Assembly: GCA_963781065.1 (NCBI GenBank)
Contig: CAWAET010000021.1
Coordinates: 1-64,000, forward strand
Length of the DNA stretch: 64,000 bases
Reading direction: 5' to 3'
Source: CALZJC01 sp963781065
GTDB taxonomy: Bacteria; Acidobacteriota; Thermoanaerobaculia; Multivoradales; JAHEKO01
Part shown: one piece after another, positions 24,811 through 34,033 of the stretch
Position numbering within the stretch: the first letter of the stretch is position 1
Layout: each line of letters opens with the position of its first letter
Position numbers and translations under genes: made by a program
Notes under the pieces: model-generated
What the model was told of the DNA's origin: nothing
The model's input: only the letters and a program-made list of their open reading frames with translations
Databases searched by the model: none

Positions 24811-27039
24811 ATGAACCGACCCGTCAAGCTGATCATCGCCGCCCTGCTGGCGGCCTGCGCCGCCGCGCCGGCGCTCGCGGCCGACGACCCCAAGCCGCCG
24901 GACAACGACTTCATCCTGCGCGCGCCGGCCGCGGAGGTCGACGGCATAGCTTGGCGCAACGGCCTGACGGTCGTCGGCACCATCGACACGCCGGTCGATC
25001 CGCAGGGCAGAAGCGTCTACCTGGTGCGGGCCGACTCCTCGGCGCTGCCCGAGCTGGTGATCGACGACATCCGGGAGCTCGAGCCGGCGGCGGCGGGCAT
25101 CGAGGAGGTCGTGCTGGCGTCGTTGCCGGAGCTCGACCAGTCGCTCATGATCATCCTCGACTCCGCGGATCTGGAGGATGAGCTGGAGGCGGCCTCGGCG
25201 ATCCTGCCGCCTTCCGGCACGATCAACGCCGGCTGGGTTGCCGAGGTCTCGCACCGGCAGTTCGATGACGGAACGACGGACCTCGAGGCCGAGTTCGAGT
25301 TGGACGCGGTCGCCGATCCGGTCGCATACAGCCTGACGGTCGAGCTCGAGGACGGCTCCTCCGTCGCCTGGGACAGTTCCCTCGGCTGCGTCGACGTCGA
25401 TGACCCGCTCTGCGACGAGATCCTGCTCCTTCCGACCGTCACGATCAGCGGCGAAAAGGTCAAGTGGAAGATCGTCAGCGGCACCGGTGCGATCGAGACG
25501 GTCGCCAAGGTCCACCTGACCTGGCCGGAAGACAACGGCATCCTGCAGTCGCTCGAGCTCGGGGGCAAGGAGCTGCAGCGGGAGACGCAGCGGGAGTTCG
25601 GCGAGCACCCCGACGGCTCGCCGCGCTACGTCTGGCTGCCCTACGTCGAGCAGCCCGCCGCACAGCTGCTCGAGGTGAACGACGCCCAGGAGACCTTCAA
25701 GGGCAAGGCGACGGTGGCGATCATCGATACCGGCATCGACGTCGACCACCCGCTGCTCGCGGACCGGGTGGTGCCCGGCTACGACTTTGTCAACGACGTC
25801 CCCGGTGGCTCCGAGCGGGTCGACCTCGACCAGTCCTTGATGATCATCCTGGATCAGTCGCTGATGGTGATCCTCGACCAGTCGCTGATGATCATCCTCG
25901 ACGGCTCCGCCCTGGTGCCGCTGAACCAGTCGCTGATGATCATCCTCGACGACGAGCAGCAACAGGCGCTGGACACGGCGGCCCTGCCGCCGGCCTTCGG
26001 CCACGGCACGATGGTGGCCGGGGTCATCCACCGGGTGGCGCCGGAGGCCAGCCTGATGCCGCTCAAGGCGTTCGACGCCAACGGCCACGGCAACCTCTAC
26101 GACATCGTGCGGGCGATCTACTACGCGGTCGACAACGGCGCCAACGTCATCAACATGAGCTTCAGCCTCAACACCTTCTCGCCCGAGCTGATGCGGGCGA
26201 TCAACTACGCGGCTCGCAACGGCGTCAGCTGCGTCGCCTCGGCCGGCAACCTCGGCGAGGAGACGTTGGTGTTCCCGGCCGCGCTCGGCAACACCCTCGG
26301 GGTGGCCTCCACCAACGACGCCGGCGAGCTGAGCTCGTTCTCCAACTGGGGGAGCGATCTGGTGACGATCTCGGCCCCGGGCGAGAACATCGTCAGCACC
26401 TTTCCGGGCGGCGGTTGGGCCCTGGCTTCGGGCACCTCCTTCGCGGCTCCCTGGATCAGTGGCGCGGCGGCGGTGTTTGCCGACAAGCTGGGCAACAAGA
26501 ACAACCCGGGCAAGGCCGACTACTACCTCTCCTCGAACGCTTTGGCCGACGGCGATCCGGTGGTGGGCAGCGGCCAGGGCAGGTCCGGCCACGGCCGGGC
26601 CAACCTGGGGAGGGCCGTCGACCGGGTCAAGAGCGGCCGCTACGCCGAGGAACGGCCGCTGGGCGAGTACACCATCTCGGTCACCTTCGCCGAGGGCTGC
26701 GTCGCCAACTACCCGCCGCCGTCGAGCGGCACCGGCTGCGCGGTCGAGGGGGCGTCGCAGCTCAAGTTCGACGGCAAGAAGGTCCTCTGGGACCTGGGGA
26801 ACCAGGGGCTGGCCCCGGCGTCCGTCGATAGTGTGAGCGTCGTCTGGGAGGACGAGAACGGCAATCTGAAAAAGGTGCAACTGGACGGCGACACGATCTA
26901 CGACGTTCAGGAGACTCCCCCGACATCGGCCCTGATCGACTCGGGCTGGCATGCAGACGCCGAGCGGCGCGAGATCCCGGCCGGCGAGACCCTCGAGCTC
27001 GAGCTCGAGTTCGCCGCGGACGTGATCTGGACCTACTGA
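24811..27039 (+). CDS. Exported subtilase with DQSLMIILD repeats (copy 2)
   Basis: The 742-residue paralogue of the preceding gene has a signal peptide (LIIAALLAACAAAPALA), one DQSLMIILD copy in its prodomain (25135-25161), and an S8 domain with Asp306 (IIDTGID), His398 (GHGTMVAG) and Ser543 (GTSFAAPW). Four further copies of the repeat lie between the Asp and His motifs. A beta-sandwich-like domain (about residues 145-265) sits between prodomain and catalytic domain, and a related copy follows the catalytic core (about 615-700; shared pattern VxWxxxxG...VxxVxxxW...NGxLxxxxLxG). The last 35 residues match only the beginning of a third copy and then stop, so the C terminus may be truncated. 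TAGGAGGG five bases upstream supports ATG 24811. Confidence 0.9.
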   Translation: MNRPVKLIIAALLAACAAAPALAADDPKPPDNDFILRAPAAEVDGIAWRNGLTVVGTIDTPVDPQGRSVYLVRADSSALPELVIDDIRELEPAAAGIEEVVLASLPELDQSLMIILDSADLEDELEAASAILPPSGTINAGWVAEVSHRQFDDGTTDLEAEFELDAVADPVAYSLTVELEDGSSVAWDSSLGCVDVDDPLCDEILLLPTVTISGEKVKWKIVSGTGAIETVAKVHLTWPEDNGILQSLELGGKELQRETQREFGEHPDGSPRYVWLPYVEQPAAQLLEVNDAQETFKGKATVAIIDTGIDVDHPLLADRVVPGYDFVNDVPGGSERVDLDQSLMIILDQSLMVILDQSLMIILDGSALVPLNQSLMIILDDEQQQALDTAALPPAFGHGTMVAGVIHRVAPEASLMPLKAFDANGHGNLYDIVRAIYYAVDNGANVINMSFSLNTFSPELMRAINYAARNGVSCVASAGNLGEETLVFPAALGNTLGVASTNDAGELSSFSNWGSDLVTISAPGENIVSTFPGGGWALASGTSFAAPWISGAAAVFADKLGNKNNPGKADYYLSSNALADGDPVVGSGQGRSGHGRANLGRAVDRVKSGRYAEERPLGEYTISVTFAEGCVANYPPPSSGTGCAVEGASQLKFDGKKVLWDLGNQGLAPASVDSVSVVWEDENGNLKKVQLDGDTIYDVQETPPTSALIDSGWHADAERREIPAGETLELELEFAADVIWTY
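25828..25950 (+). repeat. DQSLMIILD coding repeats in subtilase 2
   Basis: Four copies: 25828-25854, 25852-25878 (one Met-Val change), 25876-25902, and 25924-25950 (first Asp replaced by Asn). The first three are head to tail sharing Asp codons. A fifth copy lies apart at 25135-25161 in the prodomain region. Nucleotide identity among copies and with subtilase 1 is high. Confidence 0.9.
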
Positions 27040-27089
27040 CGACGGCCTCGAGGGGCCCCATCGAGAACTCCAGATAGAAGTAGCCAGAC

Positions 27090-27356
27090 ATGAGTCACTA
27101 CTCCCCAGAGAGTTGGGCCGACTACGTGCGCGGCCTGATTGCGCCCACCGAGGCCGGCGCCATGCGTGCCCACCTGGACGGCGGTTGCGGGCCCTGCGGT
27201 GGCGCGGCGGCCGCCTCTGAGGCCCTCCAGCGGCTGGCGGCGACGGACGGCTGCAAGCGCGAACTGCCCGCCATCTCGGGCCGTCCTCGCTCCTCAGTCC
27301 TCGACGTACCGCAAGTACGCCTGCGTCCCTCGTCGCTGCGGTTCGGCCCGATCTGA
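27090..27356 (+). CDS. HC2 zinc-finger (anti-sigma-like) protein, probably truncated
   Basis: The 88-residue product begins like the cytoplasmic zinc-binding domain of Acidobacterial anti-sigma-type proteins: WADYVRGLIAPTEAGAMRAHLD followed by GGCGPC gives an H-x4-C-x2-C zinc site (residues 29-37, quoted in parts). Family members normally continue for another 100-250 residues with a membrane segment. Here homology ends near residue 52 and the tail appears to be translated from an extragenic repeat. It is therefore either a remnant or a fused stub. It follows the subtilases on the same strand by 50 bases. No cognate sigma factor lies nearby; the nearest ECF sigma gene is at 60070. Confidence 0.55.
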   Translation: MSHYSPESWADYVRGLIAPTEAGAMRAHLDGGCGPCGGAAAASEALQRLAATDGCKRELPAISGRPRSSVLDVPQVRLRPSSLRFGPI

Positions 27357-27410
27357 CAGACATTTCGCACTTTCGCTTCGCGGCGTGGCGAATAACCCAG
27401 GCTAGACGCT
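27244..27410. repeat. Probable extragenic repetitive sequence
   Basis: This stretch, which supplies the odd tail of the HC2 protein, has non-coding composition and contains a CGTAC-CGCAA-GTACG hairpin (27305-27319) plus the motif GGCGAATAACCCAGGCTAG near its end (27388-27406). It looks like a genome-dispersed repeat. Its copy number cannot be judged from one window. Confidence 0.4.
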
Positions 27411-27414
27411 GCTC

Positions 27415-27792
27415 TCACCCGAGCTCGAACGTCGGGCTGCCCTCGGCCAGGTTGCGCTCGATCAGCCAGCGGACCAGCTTCTGGCCGTTGCTGTCGAGCG
27501 AGATGAAGCGCACGCCCATGCCGGGCAGCGCGTCCTTCGCCTGCTCCCTGTCGCGAGCCCACACCACCTCGCCGACGCCGCGGATCAGCGGCTGGCCGCC
27601 CTCGATCTCGAACTCGAACTGGAAGCTCGAGCCCGGCGGGTGGGGGCGGCTCGTGTGCAGGAACATGCCGCTGAGCGACAGGTCCCGGGCATACTCGGTG
27701 ACGAACTCGTCGAACTCCTCGAAGCGCACCTCCACCTGTCTGGCAAAGGGGATTCTCGGCGCCCTTTGCGGCCCACCCGCAGGTTGACTCAT
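27415..27792 (-). CDS. PilZ-domain protein (TIGR02266-like)
   Basis: The 125-residue protein is a single PilZ-type domain: ARQVEVRFEEFDEF at the start, RDLSLSGMFLHT, GSSFQFEFEIEGGQPLIRGVGEVVW (quoted in part below 20 at a time in the family pattern), and GMGVRFISLDSNGQ. PilZ domains bind cyclic di-GMP; the canonical RxxxR and D/NxSxxG motifs are represented by RIPFAR and DLSLSG, so binding is plausible. This compact type is abundant in Myxococcota and Acidobacteriota, where it modulates motility or polysaccharide export. It is a monocistronic gene divergent from the sulfatase at 27913. Confidence 0.82.
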   Translation of the reverse strand: MSQPAGGPQRAPRIPFARQVEVRFEEFDEFVTEYARDLSLSGMFLHTSRPHPPGSSFQFEFEIEGGQPLIRGVGEVVWARDREQAKDALPGMGVRFISLDSNGQKLVRWLIERNLAEGSPTFELG

Positions 27793-27912
27793 CTGGCGTC
27801 TCCTCCGAAATAGCCAATCGACCCGAAACGGAGTCTATCTCCCTCAGGGCGCCAGATTCCCCGGGGCCTGCTCGTCGCCGCCCTGATGAGTGACGCAGGC
27901 TAGGATCTGGCG

Positions 27913-29382
27913 GTGAGCCGACCGCGCCTCCGCCCGAAGATCCTCTTCGGGCTCCTCGTGCTGCTGGGTCTCTCGTGGCTGGCGGCGAGAATCATCTTCT
28001 CCTCGCAGCGCGACGACGTCGGGCGGTTGATCACGAAGCGGGAGTATCTCGAGCGCGTCGCCGGTGCCCCGGGCGCCGGCGAGCCGCGCCCCAGCCTGGT
28101 CCTGATCCTCTTCGACGACCTCGGCCAAGGCGACCTGGGGGCCTACGGCTCGGCCGCGGTGGCGACGCCCGCCCTCGATCGGCTGGCCGCCGAGGGGGCC
28201 CTGTTCCGGCACGGCTACGCCGCTTCGCCCTACTGCACGGCCTCGCGCGCCGGGCTGCTGACCGGCCGGTTCGCCGTCCGCTCCGGGCTCGACCACGTGG
28301 TGCAGGCGCCCTGGAGCTGGCGCGACCTGCTACTGCGGCTGGGCGGCCGCAACCGGCGGCTGCCGCTCGAAGAGATCACCCTGGCCGAGCTGCTCTCGGC
28401 GGCCGGCTACGCCACCGCCATCTTCGGCAAGTGGCACCTCGGCGACGCCTCGCCCTCGCTGCCGCAAGAGCGCGGCTTCGACGAGTTCTACGGCCTGCTG
28501 CACTCCAACGACCAGGGCCGGCCGGCGGTGCGCCGCGACGGCGAGATCGTCGAGCGCCACCCGATCGACCAGGCCAGCCTGACCCGCCGCTACACCGACG
28601 AGGCGGTGAGGTTCCTCGAGCGGAGCGCCGGCGAGCCCTTCTTCCTCTACCTGCCGCATACCTTCCCGCACGTGCCGCTGCACGCCCCGGCCGAGCGCCG
28701 CGGCACTTCCGCCGGCGGCCTCTACGGCGAGGTGGTCGAGGAGCTCGACGCCAGCGTCGCCCGGGTGCTGGCGACCCTGGAACGGCTCGGCCTGGCCGAC
28801 GACACCCTGGTCGTCGCCACCAGCGACAACGGTCCCTGGTTCCAGGGCTCGGGCGGCGGCACCCGCGGTCGCAAGATGGAAGTCTTCGAGGGCGGCACGC
28901 GGGTGCCCTTTGTCGTCCGCTGGCCGGCGCGGGTGGCGCCGGGGCGGATCCTCGACACCCCGATCACCGGCCTCGATCTGTTTCCCACCGTGCTCGAGGT
29001 CTTGGGCCTGCCGGCGCCGCCGGATCGGGTGCTCGACGGCACGAGCCTTTTGGGGCTCCTCACCGGTGACCAGCGGGCGCTGGCGGCGCTCGAGGAGCGC
29101 GAGATCTGGTACTTCCAGATCGGCGCCCTGCGCGCCGTGCGGTCCGGCCAGTTCAAGTACCACGACACACACCGCCTGCTCTACGGCAACCCGATGGACT
29201 GGGCCGTGGCGCCGTTCGTCGACAAGGGGCCGTGGCTGTTCGACCTGGAGTTGGACCCGGACGAGTCGTACGACGTGAGCCAACGGCACCCGGAGGCGGC
29301 GCGGCGGCTGGCGGCCCGTCTCGCCGCCAAGCGCACCGAGGTCGACGAGAACCCCGGCGGCTGGCGCGACCCTGCGCATTGA
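27913..29382 (+). CDS. Sulfatase, membrane-anchored
   Basis: The 489-residue protein has an N-terminal hydrophobic anchor (ILFGLLVLLGLSWLAARIIF) and the alkaline-phosphatase/sulfatase fold. Metal-site and catalytic motifs visible are ILFDDLGQGDLGAYG, YCTASRAGLLTGR (the formylglycine motif C-x-P-x-R with Ala for Pro, a tolerated variant), IFGKWHLG, and VVATSDNGPW. It would hydrolyse sulfate esters outside the cytoplasm after cysteine maturation to formylglycine; no maturase is present in the window. The GTG start is the only one before the anchor. It converges with the ydbL-like gene. Confidence 0.87.
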   Translation: MSRPRLRPKILFGLLVLLGLSWLAARIIFSSQRDDVGRLITKREYLERVAGAPGAGEPRPSLVLILFDDLGQGDLGAYGSAAVATPALDRLAAEGALFRHGYAASPYCTASRAGLLTGRFAVRSGLDHVVQAPWSWRDLLLRLGGRNRRLPLEEITLAELLSAAGYATAIFGKWHLGDASPSLPQERGFDEFYGLLHSNDQGRPAVRRDGEIVERHPIDQASLTRRYTDEAVRFLERSAGEPFFLYLPHTFPHVPLHAPAERRGTSAGGLYGEVVEELDASVARVLATLERLGLADDTLVVATSDNGPWFQGSGGGTRGRKMEVFEGGTRVPFVVRWPARVAPGRILDTPITGLDLFPTVLEVLGLPAPPDRVLDGTSLLGLLTGDQRALAALEEREIWYFQIGALRAVRSGQFKYHDTHRLLYGNPMDWAVAPFVDKGPWLFDLELDPDESYDVSQRHPEAARRLAARLAAKRTEVDENPGGWRDPAH

Positions 29383-29460
29383 GGCTCCGCTGGCCTGCTG
29401 CCGCACCAGCCCGCGGCACTCGGCGGCGGTCGAGGGCTTCACGGCCGGCCAGGAGGGCCG

Positions 29461-30090
29461 CTACGCGCCGCCGCCGCCGGCCTTCTTCTGGGTCCAGGTG
29501 CCGTCGGCGAGCTGGATCCAGTCGCCCGGGCTCGCCTTCTCGCGCAGGGTCCCGGCGTAGGTCTCCTGGATCTTGGGCAGCTGCGACGAGTCGACGCCCT
29601 GGGCGGCGGCGATCTCGGTGAACAGCCGCGCCCGGTCGTCGTTCTCCTCCTTGAGCAGGCGCTGCGCCTCGGCGCGCTGTCGCAGGTCGGTCAGCGAGTC
29701 GAGCGAGCGGATCTCGAGCAGGGCCTTGTTGTTCTCGCCGAGCACACCCGCGCTCTTGTAGCGGGTGATCGGCTCGAGCCGCTGGGCCCGCGAATCGATG
29801 ATCTTGCGGATCGCCGGGTTGGTCACCTCCGGCGACGCCACTTCATTCGTGGCGGCCCAGGCGGCGGTGACCAGGCCAAGGCCTGCCGGCCTGGTGGCGG
29901 CTGCCGGCGCCGTGGCGCCGCCGAGCGCGCCTACCTGCGGCGGAGTGTCCCCCTCGGCCTTGCGCTGGATCTCGTCCTCGATCTGCAGGGACAGCTCCTT
30001 GATCGCGGCCTCCGGGAAGTAGACGTTGACCGTGACGCAGGCGAGGCTCACGGCGAGGAAGACGAACGACAGGCGTTGCAGGGGTCTCAT
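29461..30090 (-). CDS. YdbL-like DUF1318 lipoprotein, with YnbE-like N terminus
   Basis: The 209-residue protein has a lipobox (VSLAC, residues 14-18) followed directly by VTVNVYFPEAAIKELSLQIEDEI, which resembles the short beta-strand/acidic segment of the lipoprotein YnbE (quoted beyond 20 only in parts in the family). Residues 95-205 are a DUF1318/YdbL domain: IRKIIDSRAQRLEPI, GENNKALLEIRS, EENDDRARLFTEIA, and the C-terminal REKASPGDWIQLADGTW. In E. coli ydbH-ynbE-ydbL form an operon whose products make a bridge for phospholipid transport to the outer membrane. Here the ynbE and ydbL functions appear joined in one polypeptide, immediately downstream of a YdbH-like gene. Function by analogy. 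Confidence 0.78.
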   Translation of the reverse strand: MRPLQRLSFVFLAVSLACVTVNVYFPEAAIKELSLQIEDEIQRKAEGDTPPQVGALGGATAPAAATRPAGLGLVTAAWAATNEVASPEVTNPAIRKIIDSRAQRLEPITRYKSAGVLGENNKALLEIRSLDSLTDLRQRAEAQRLLKEENDDRARLFTEIAAAQGVDSSQLPKIQETYAGTLREKASPGDWIQLADGTWTQKKAGGGGA

Positions 30091-30186
30091 GGATGCTCCT
30101 TGTGATGGGTGATCGTCGCGCGGACGAAGCTTGTTTCAAACGCAAATCTCGTGCCGCTTGCCGGCCCCGCTGCCCCAATCCGTGGC

Positions 30187-33100
30187 TCACGGGCTTGCCG
30201 CCCCCGGCGCTTTTCGGCTCACCTGCAGGTTGCGCAGCCGATCCATCATCGTCCGGAACGAGACGGTGCGGCCGGGCTTGACGTTGACCATGTCCAGGCG
30301 GATCGGCGGCCGTCCCTTGATGAACAGCTCGTTGGGGCCGCGCCGCGCCAGGCCGCGCATCAGGAAGTGGTCGCTGTCGAGGACCATCGCCAGGCCCAGC
30401 TCGCGGTAGCGGTAGCGGTCGAAGAACCGCTGGATCCCCTGGTTGAGAACGCCGAGGCCGCCGCCGCCGCCCAGCTGGGCGATGTTGTCGACCGCCTTGA
30501 GGCTGAGGGTCTGGGGCTGGCCGCGGCGGGGAACGCTGGCCAGGCGCGCCCGGAACCGCACCGGCGTACCGCGGAACAGCTCCAGGTCGTCGATCCGGCC
30601 GGCGACGATACCGGTGACCTCGCCGAAGTCGAGCTTGCGCGTCAGCCGCCCGACGTCGATGTCGCGAAAGTCCGCCGACAGGACGAGGCGCGGGTAGTCG
30701 GAGAAGATCTGCGAGCCCGAGATGTCGCGGATCGCCACCTCGCCGCCGAAGACGGCGACCCGGCCGCCGCCGTCGACGCGCAGCGCGTCGCCGGTCAGCC
30801 GGACCCGGGGGAACTCGCCCGACGCCTCGCCCTCGAGCGGGAACAGGTCCATGGCGCGTGCGACCTCGGCGAGCTGGATGCCCTCGAGCCGCAGCGCCGC
30901 CGCCAGCCGGCGCTCGGGCCGCAGCAGCTCGGCCAGGGTCAGGCGGTCGAGGTGGATCCGGCCGCCCAAAAGCGGCACCGTCAGGCTGGCGTCGAGCGCC
31001 GCCGAGTCGCCTTCGACGAGGAAGGTGGTGGAGGTCGCCGGGACCGAGATCCCGCCGGCGGTGAGCTTGGCGAAGCCCAGCTGCCCCGGCAGGGGCGGGC
31101 CTTCCACCACCAGGCCGCCGGTAGCCTCGTCCCGGCGCCAGGCCAGGTCGGCCGGGAGCACCAGGTCGAGCCCCGCGAGCTCGAAGCCCCCGCCCTCGGT
31201 CCGCGCCTCGACCCCCGTCGCCACGACGCGGCCGGCCACGGCGCGGCTGGCCTCGCCCAGCGAGGCGGTCAGGTTCGCGCGCAGCGAGCCGCCGGCCGCG
31301 ATCCCGCCGAGCGGGCCTGCCGAGCCGAGCGGCGTCTGCACGTAGTCGGCCAGGAAGTCTCCCAGCGCGCCGATCTCGATCTCGAGGCTCAGCTCCGGCA
31401 CGCCCGCGGCCGGCAGCGACAGGCCGGCGGCCAGGGTGGAGTCGCCGGCGAGCCGCGACCGCGCCGTCGCGTCCCAGGCCCAGCCCGCGCCGCCCGGCCC
31501 GCGGGCGCCGTTCGCCGCGACGTCGAGCTCCACCTCGGTGGCCGAGTAGTCGGCGAAGAGCGTGCCCCACAGCAGCTGGAAGCCGCCGGCGCGGAGATGG
31601 GACCGCACCTCGGCGCTCCCCTCGGGCGTCAGGGTCGCGTCGAGATCGGCCGTCAGGCGGAGACCGTCGACCACCCGCGAGCCGCCCGCCGCCTCGAAGC
31701 CGCCGCCGCCGAGCGCCAGCGTGCCGCGCGATCGCCAGGGGCCGTCTCCGCTTCGAGCCAGGGCCAGGTCGAGCTCGGCCGTGCCGCGGATCCGCAGGTC
31801 GTCCCACGGCCCCTGCCAGCTCGGCGCCAGGCGGGCCAGCCAGGCCGGCAGGTCGGCCCCGGTCCAGACCAGCCGGAGGTCGGTGTCGCCGGCGGGCGAC
31901 AGCCGGCCCGAGATGTCCGCCCGGCCGAGCTCGGCCGTTTGCAGCCGCGCCGCCTCGATCTCGACGGCGCCTTGCGCCGGGTCGAGCCGTCCTCGAAAGC
32001 CGATCCCGAGCTCGAGATCCGGGTAGCCGGCCATCCCGAGCGTCGCCGCCATCTCTTCCACCGCGAGGTGGATGGGCGTGCCCGGATCCGGCCCAGGCCC
32101 AGGCGGTGGCGAAGGGCTGAGCCCGCAGCGACCACTGCCGGGTAGCCTCGGCGAGGTCTTCCAGCTCGCGGCTTCCTTCGGCGCCGGCTTCTCCGGTACC
32201 GGTCTCCTCAGTTCCGGGCTGCTCGGTGCCGGGCTCCTCGGTTCCGTGTCTCCGGGCCGCCGGTGCCGCCGGTGCCGCCGCGAGCGTCGAGGCCCTCGAA
32301 CCTCATGATGCCGCTGGCCCGCAGCGAGGCCGGTGCGCCCTCGAGCCGTCCGTGCCCGGAGACCGCGCCTCCCAGGCTGGCGCCACGCAGCAGGTCCTCG
32401 CCCGCGGCGCCGGCGGCGGCCCGCAGGTCGGCGAGCGGGGCGCCGCTCCAGGCCCAGTCGGCAAGCAGCATCGGGTGCGGTCAACGGGCTCCGCACCGCG
32501 CCGCTGGCGGTCAGGCGACCGAAGCGAGCGGTGTCTACCGTCAGGCGGGAAGCGGCGAAGCGGTCCTCGGCTCTCGCTCCAAGCTCCCACCAGCTCGGCG
32601 GCCAGGGGGAGGATGCCGGCGGGCAGGGGCTGGGCGAGGCCGCGGTCGGCGCCGGCCGGGACGTTGGCGCCGGCTCGCACCGTCGCCCGCGGCTCGGCGC
32701 CCGCCAGTCCCAGCGTGGCCTCGAGCCGCAGCGCGGCTCCGCGGACCGGCTGCTCGACCCCGGACCGCGTCAGCCGCCGCACGGCCACCGTCGCGGTCGC
32801 GGTGGCGCCGGTGTCCGGCGCGGCCGCCAGGTCGACGTCGGCGACGCCCTCGGCGGCCCACTCGGCGAAGCCGCGGCGGCAGCAGCGCCTGCGCCGCCGC
32901 CAGCCGCAGTCCCCGCACGCTGCCGGTGGCGCGTCGCCACTGCCACGAAGCGCAGTCGAGCCAGGCCTCGAGGCGGATGCAGTCGGCGAGCGCCGGCGGC
33001 GCGACCTCCACCGTCAGCCGCGGGGCGCCCGGGTCGTCGAACAGGCGGCTGGCAAGCGGACCGAGGTCGGTCGCCCGGCCCTCCACCGACACGCGGCCGC

Positions 33101-33847
33101 CAGCGGCGCTCACCCGGGCCTCGACGCCGCCTGCGCGGCGGCCGAGGAGCACTGCGGCCGTGAACTCCTCCAGCTCCAGCTCCAGCCCCATTCGATCCGG
33201 CCGACCGGATGGCGGCCGTCCGGCCGGTGGCCGTCGGGTCGTCGCCGCGCCCTGCGACGGCGGGCGAGCTCTCCAGAAACGAGAGCAGGGGAGCCGAGGC
33301 CAGCCGCGGGCAGTGGGCCCGCAGCCGGCCGGTGATGACGCGGCCGAGCCCGCCGAGGACGGCCTCCAGGTCGCAGGCGAGCCGGCCCTCCGCCGGCGTC
33401 GAGAATCGCCCGGCCGCGGCGCACCTCGACCAGGTCGGCCTCCACCGCGGGCGCCGGCTCCGGCGGCAGGGCCGGGTGGCCGACGATCGGCGAGGCGACC
33501 ACCTCGACGCCGTCGAAGACCAGCTCCCGGTACTTCCCCGCGAGCGCCGCGCGGATCCCGGCTTCCACCCCCAGGCTCTCCACCCGGATCTCCCGGATCT
33601 CGGGCCACAGGGCGGGCTCGAAGATGCGGATCCCGCCAAGCTCGAAGCTGCTCGGCCCGCGGATCGAGAAGCTGTCCAGCTCGACCTGGGCGTAGAGCCC
33701 GTCGGCCAGAAAGCCCTCGACCCAGCGCCGCGGCAGGTCGCGCAGCGCCAGCCCGGCCACCGCGGCCACGGCCAGAGCGCCCACCAGAACCACGACCGAC
33801 CGCCGGACGGGCCCGCGTCTCTTCTCAGCTGGTCGCCGGCCGGCCAC
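30187..33847 (-). CDS. YdbH/AsmA-like intermembrane bridge protein, frameshifted
   Basis: About 1,200 residues are recovered by joining frames at roughly 33405, 33200, 32880, 32560, 32470, 32240 and 32130. The N terminus has a membrane anchor (VVVLVGALAVAAVAGLAL) and the rest is long, repetitive beta-rich sequence typical of AsmA-like proteins. The C-terminal 300 residues match the YdbH-type domain: ISGSQIFSDYPRLVLSA, VGRIDDLELFRGTPV-like segment, NIAQLGGGGGLG and a terminal FIKGRPPIRLDMVN. The uninterrupted part runs from about 32130 to 30187. An acidic Glu-Pro-Gly-Thr-rich linker is encoded near 32170-32260. AsmA-like proteins such as TamB, YhdP and YdbH carry phospholipids between membranes. 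The GTG at 33847 is a provisional start. Confidence 0.72.
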
Positions 33848-33856
33848 GCGCGGTGC

Positions 33857-34033
33857 CTAGGGCGTCGACGGCCGCCCCACCAGGGCGCGCACCGGCAGCC
33901 CCCAGATCGCGACATCCTCGCTGGCGACGATCTCGAAGCCGGAGCGCTCCAGAAACGAGCGGGCGTCGATCGGCTGGCAGTCGACGCCGCTGATCCGATC
34001 GTAGAAGCGGCGGGCGCTGTCGGCCTGGGTCAT
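33857..34033 (-). pseudogene. SAM methyltransferase with internal in-frame deletion
   Basis: This 58-residue frame joins the first 16 residues of a UbiE-like methyltransferase (MTQADSARRFYDRISG) directly to its last 40 or so (VDCQPIDARSFLERSGFE and WGLPVRALVGRP). In intact relatives about 150 residues, including the GxGxG SAM-binding motif, lie between. So the gene has lost its catalytic core by an apparent in-frame deletion and cannot be a functional methyltransferase. It sits between the YdbH-like gene and a tiny leader frame whose stop overlaps its ATG. An assembly collapse is an alternative explanation. Confidence 0.65.

Noticed and set aside
23970..25950. DQSLMIILD-coding repeats as a CRISPR array or IS termini
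   Set aside because: They are direct in-frame repeats inside two complete protease genes with short irregular spacing; no inverted repeats or transposase.
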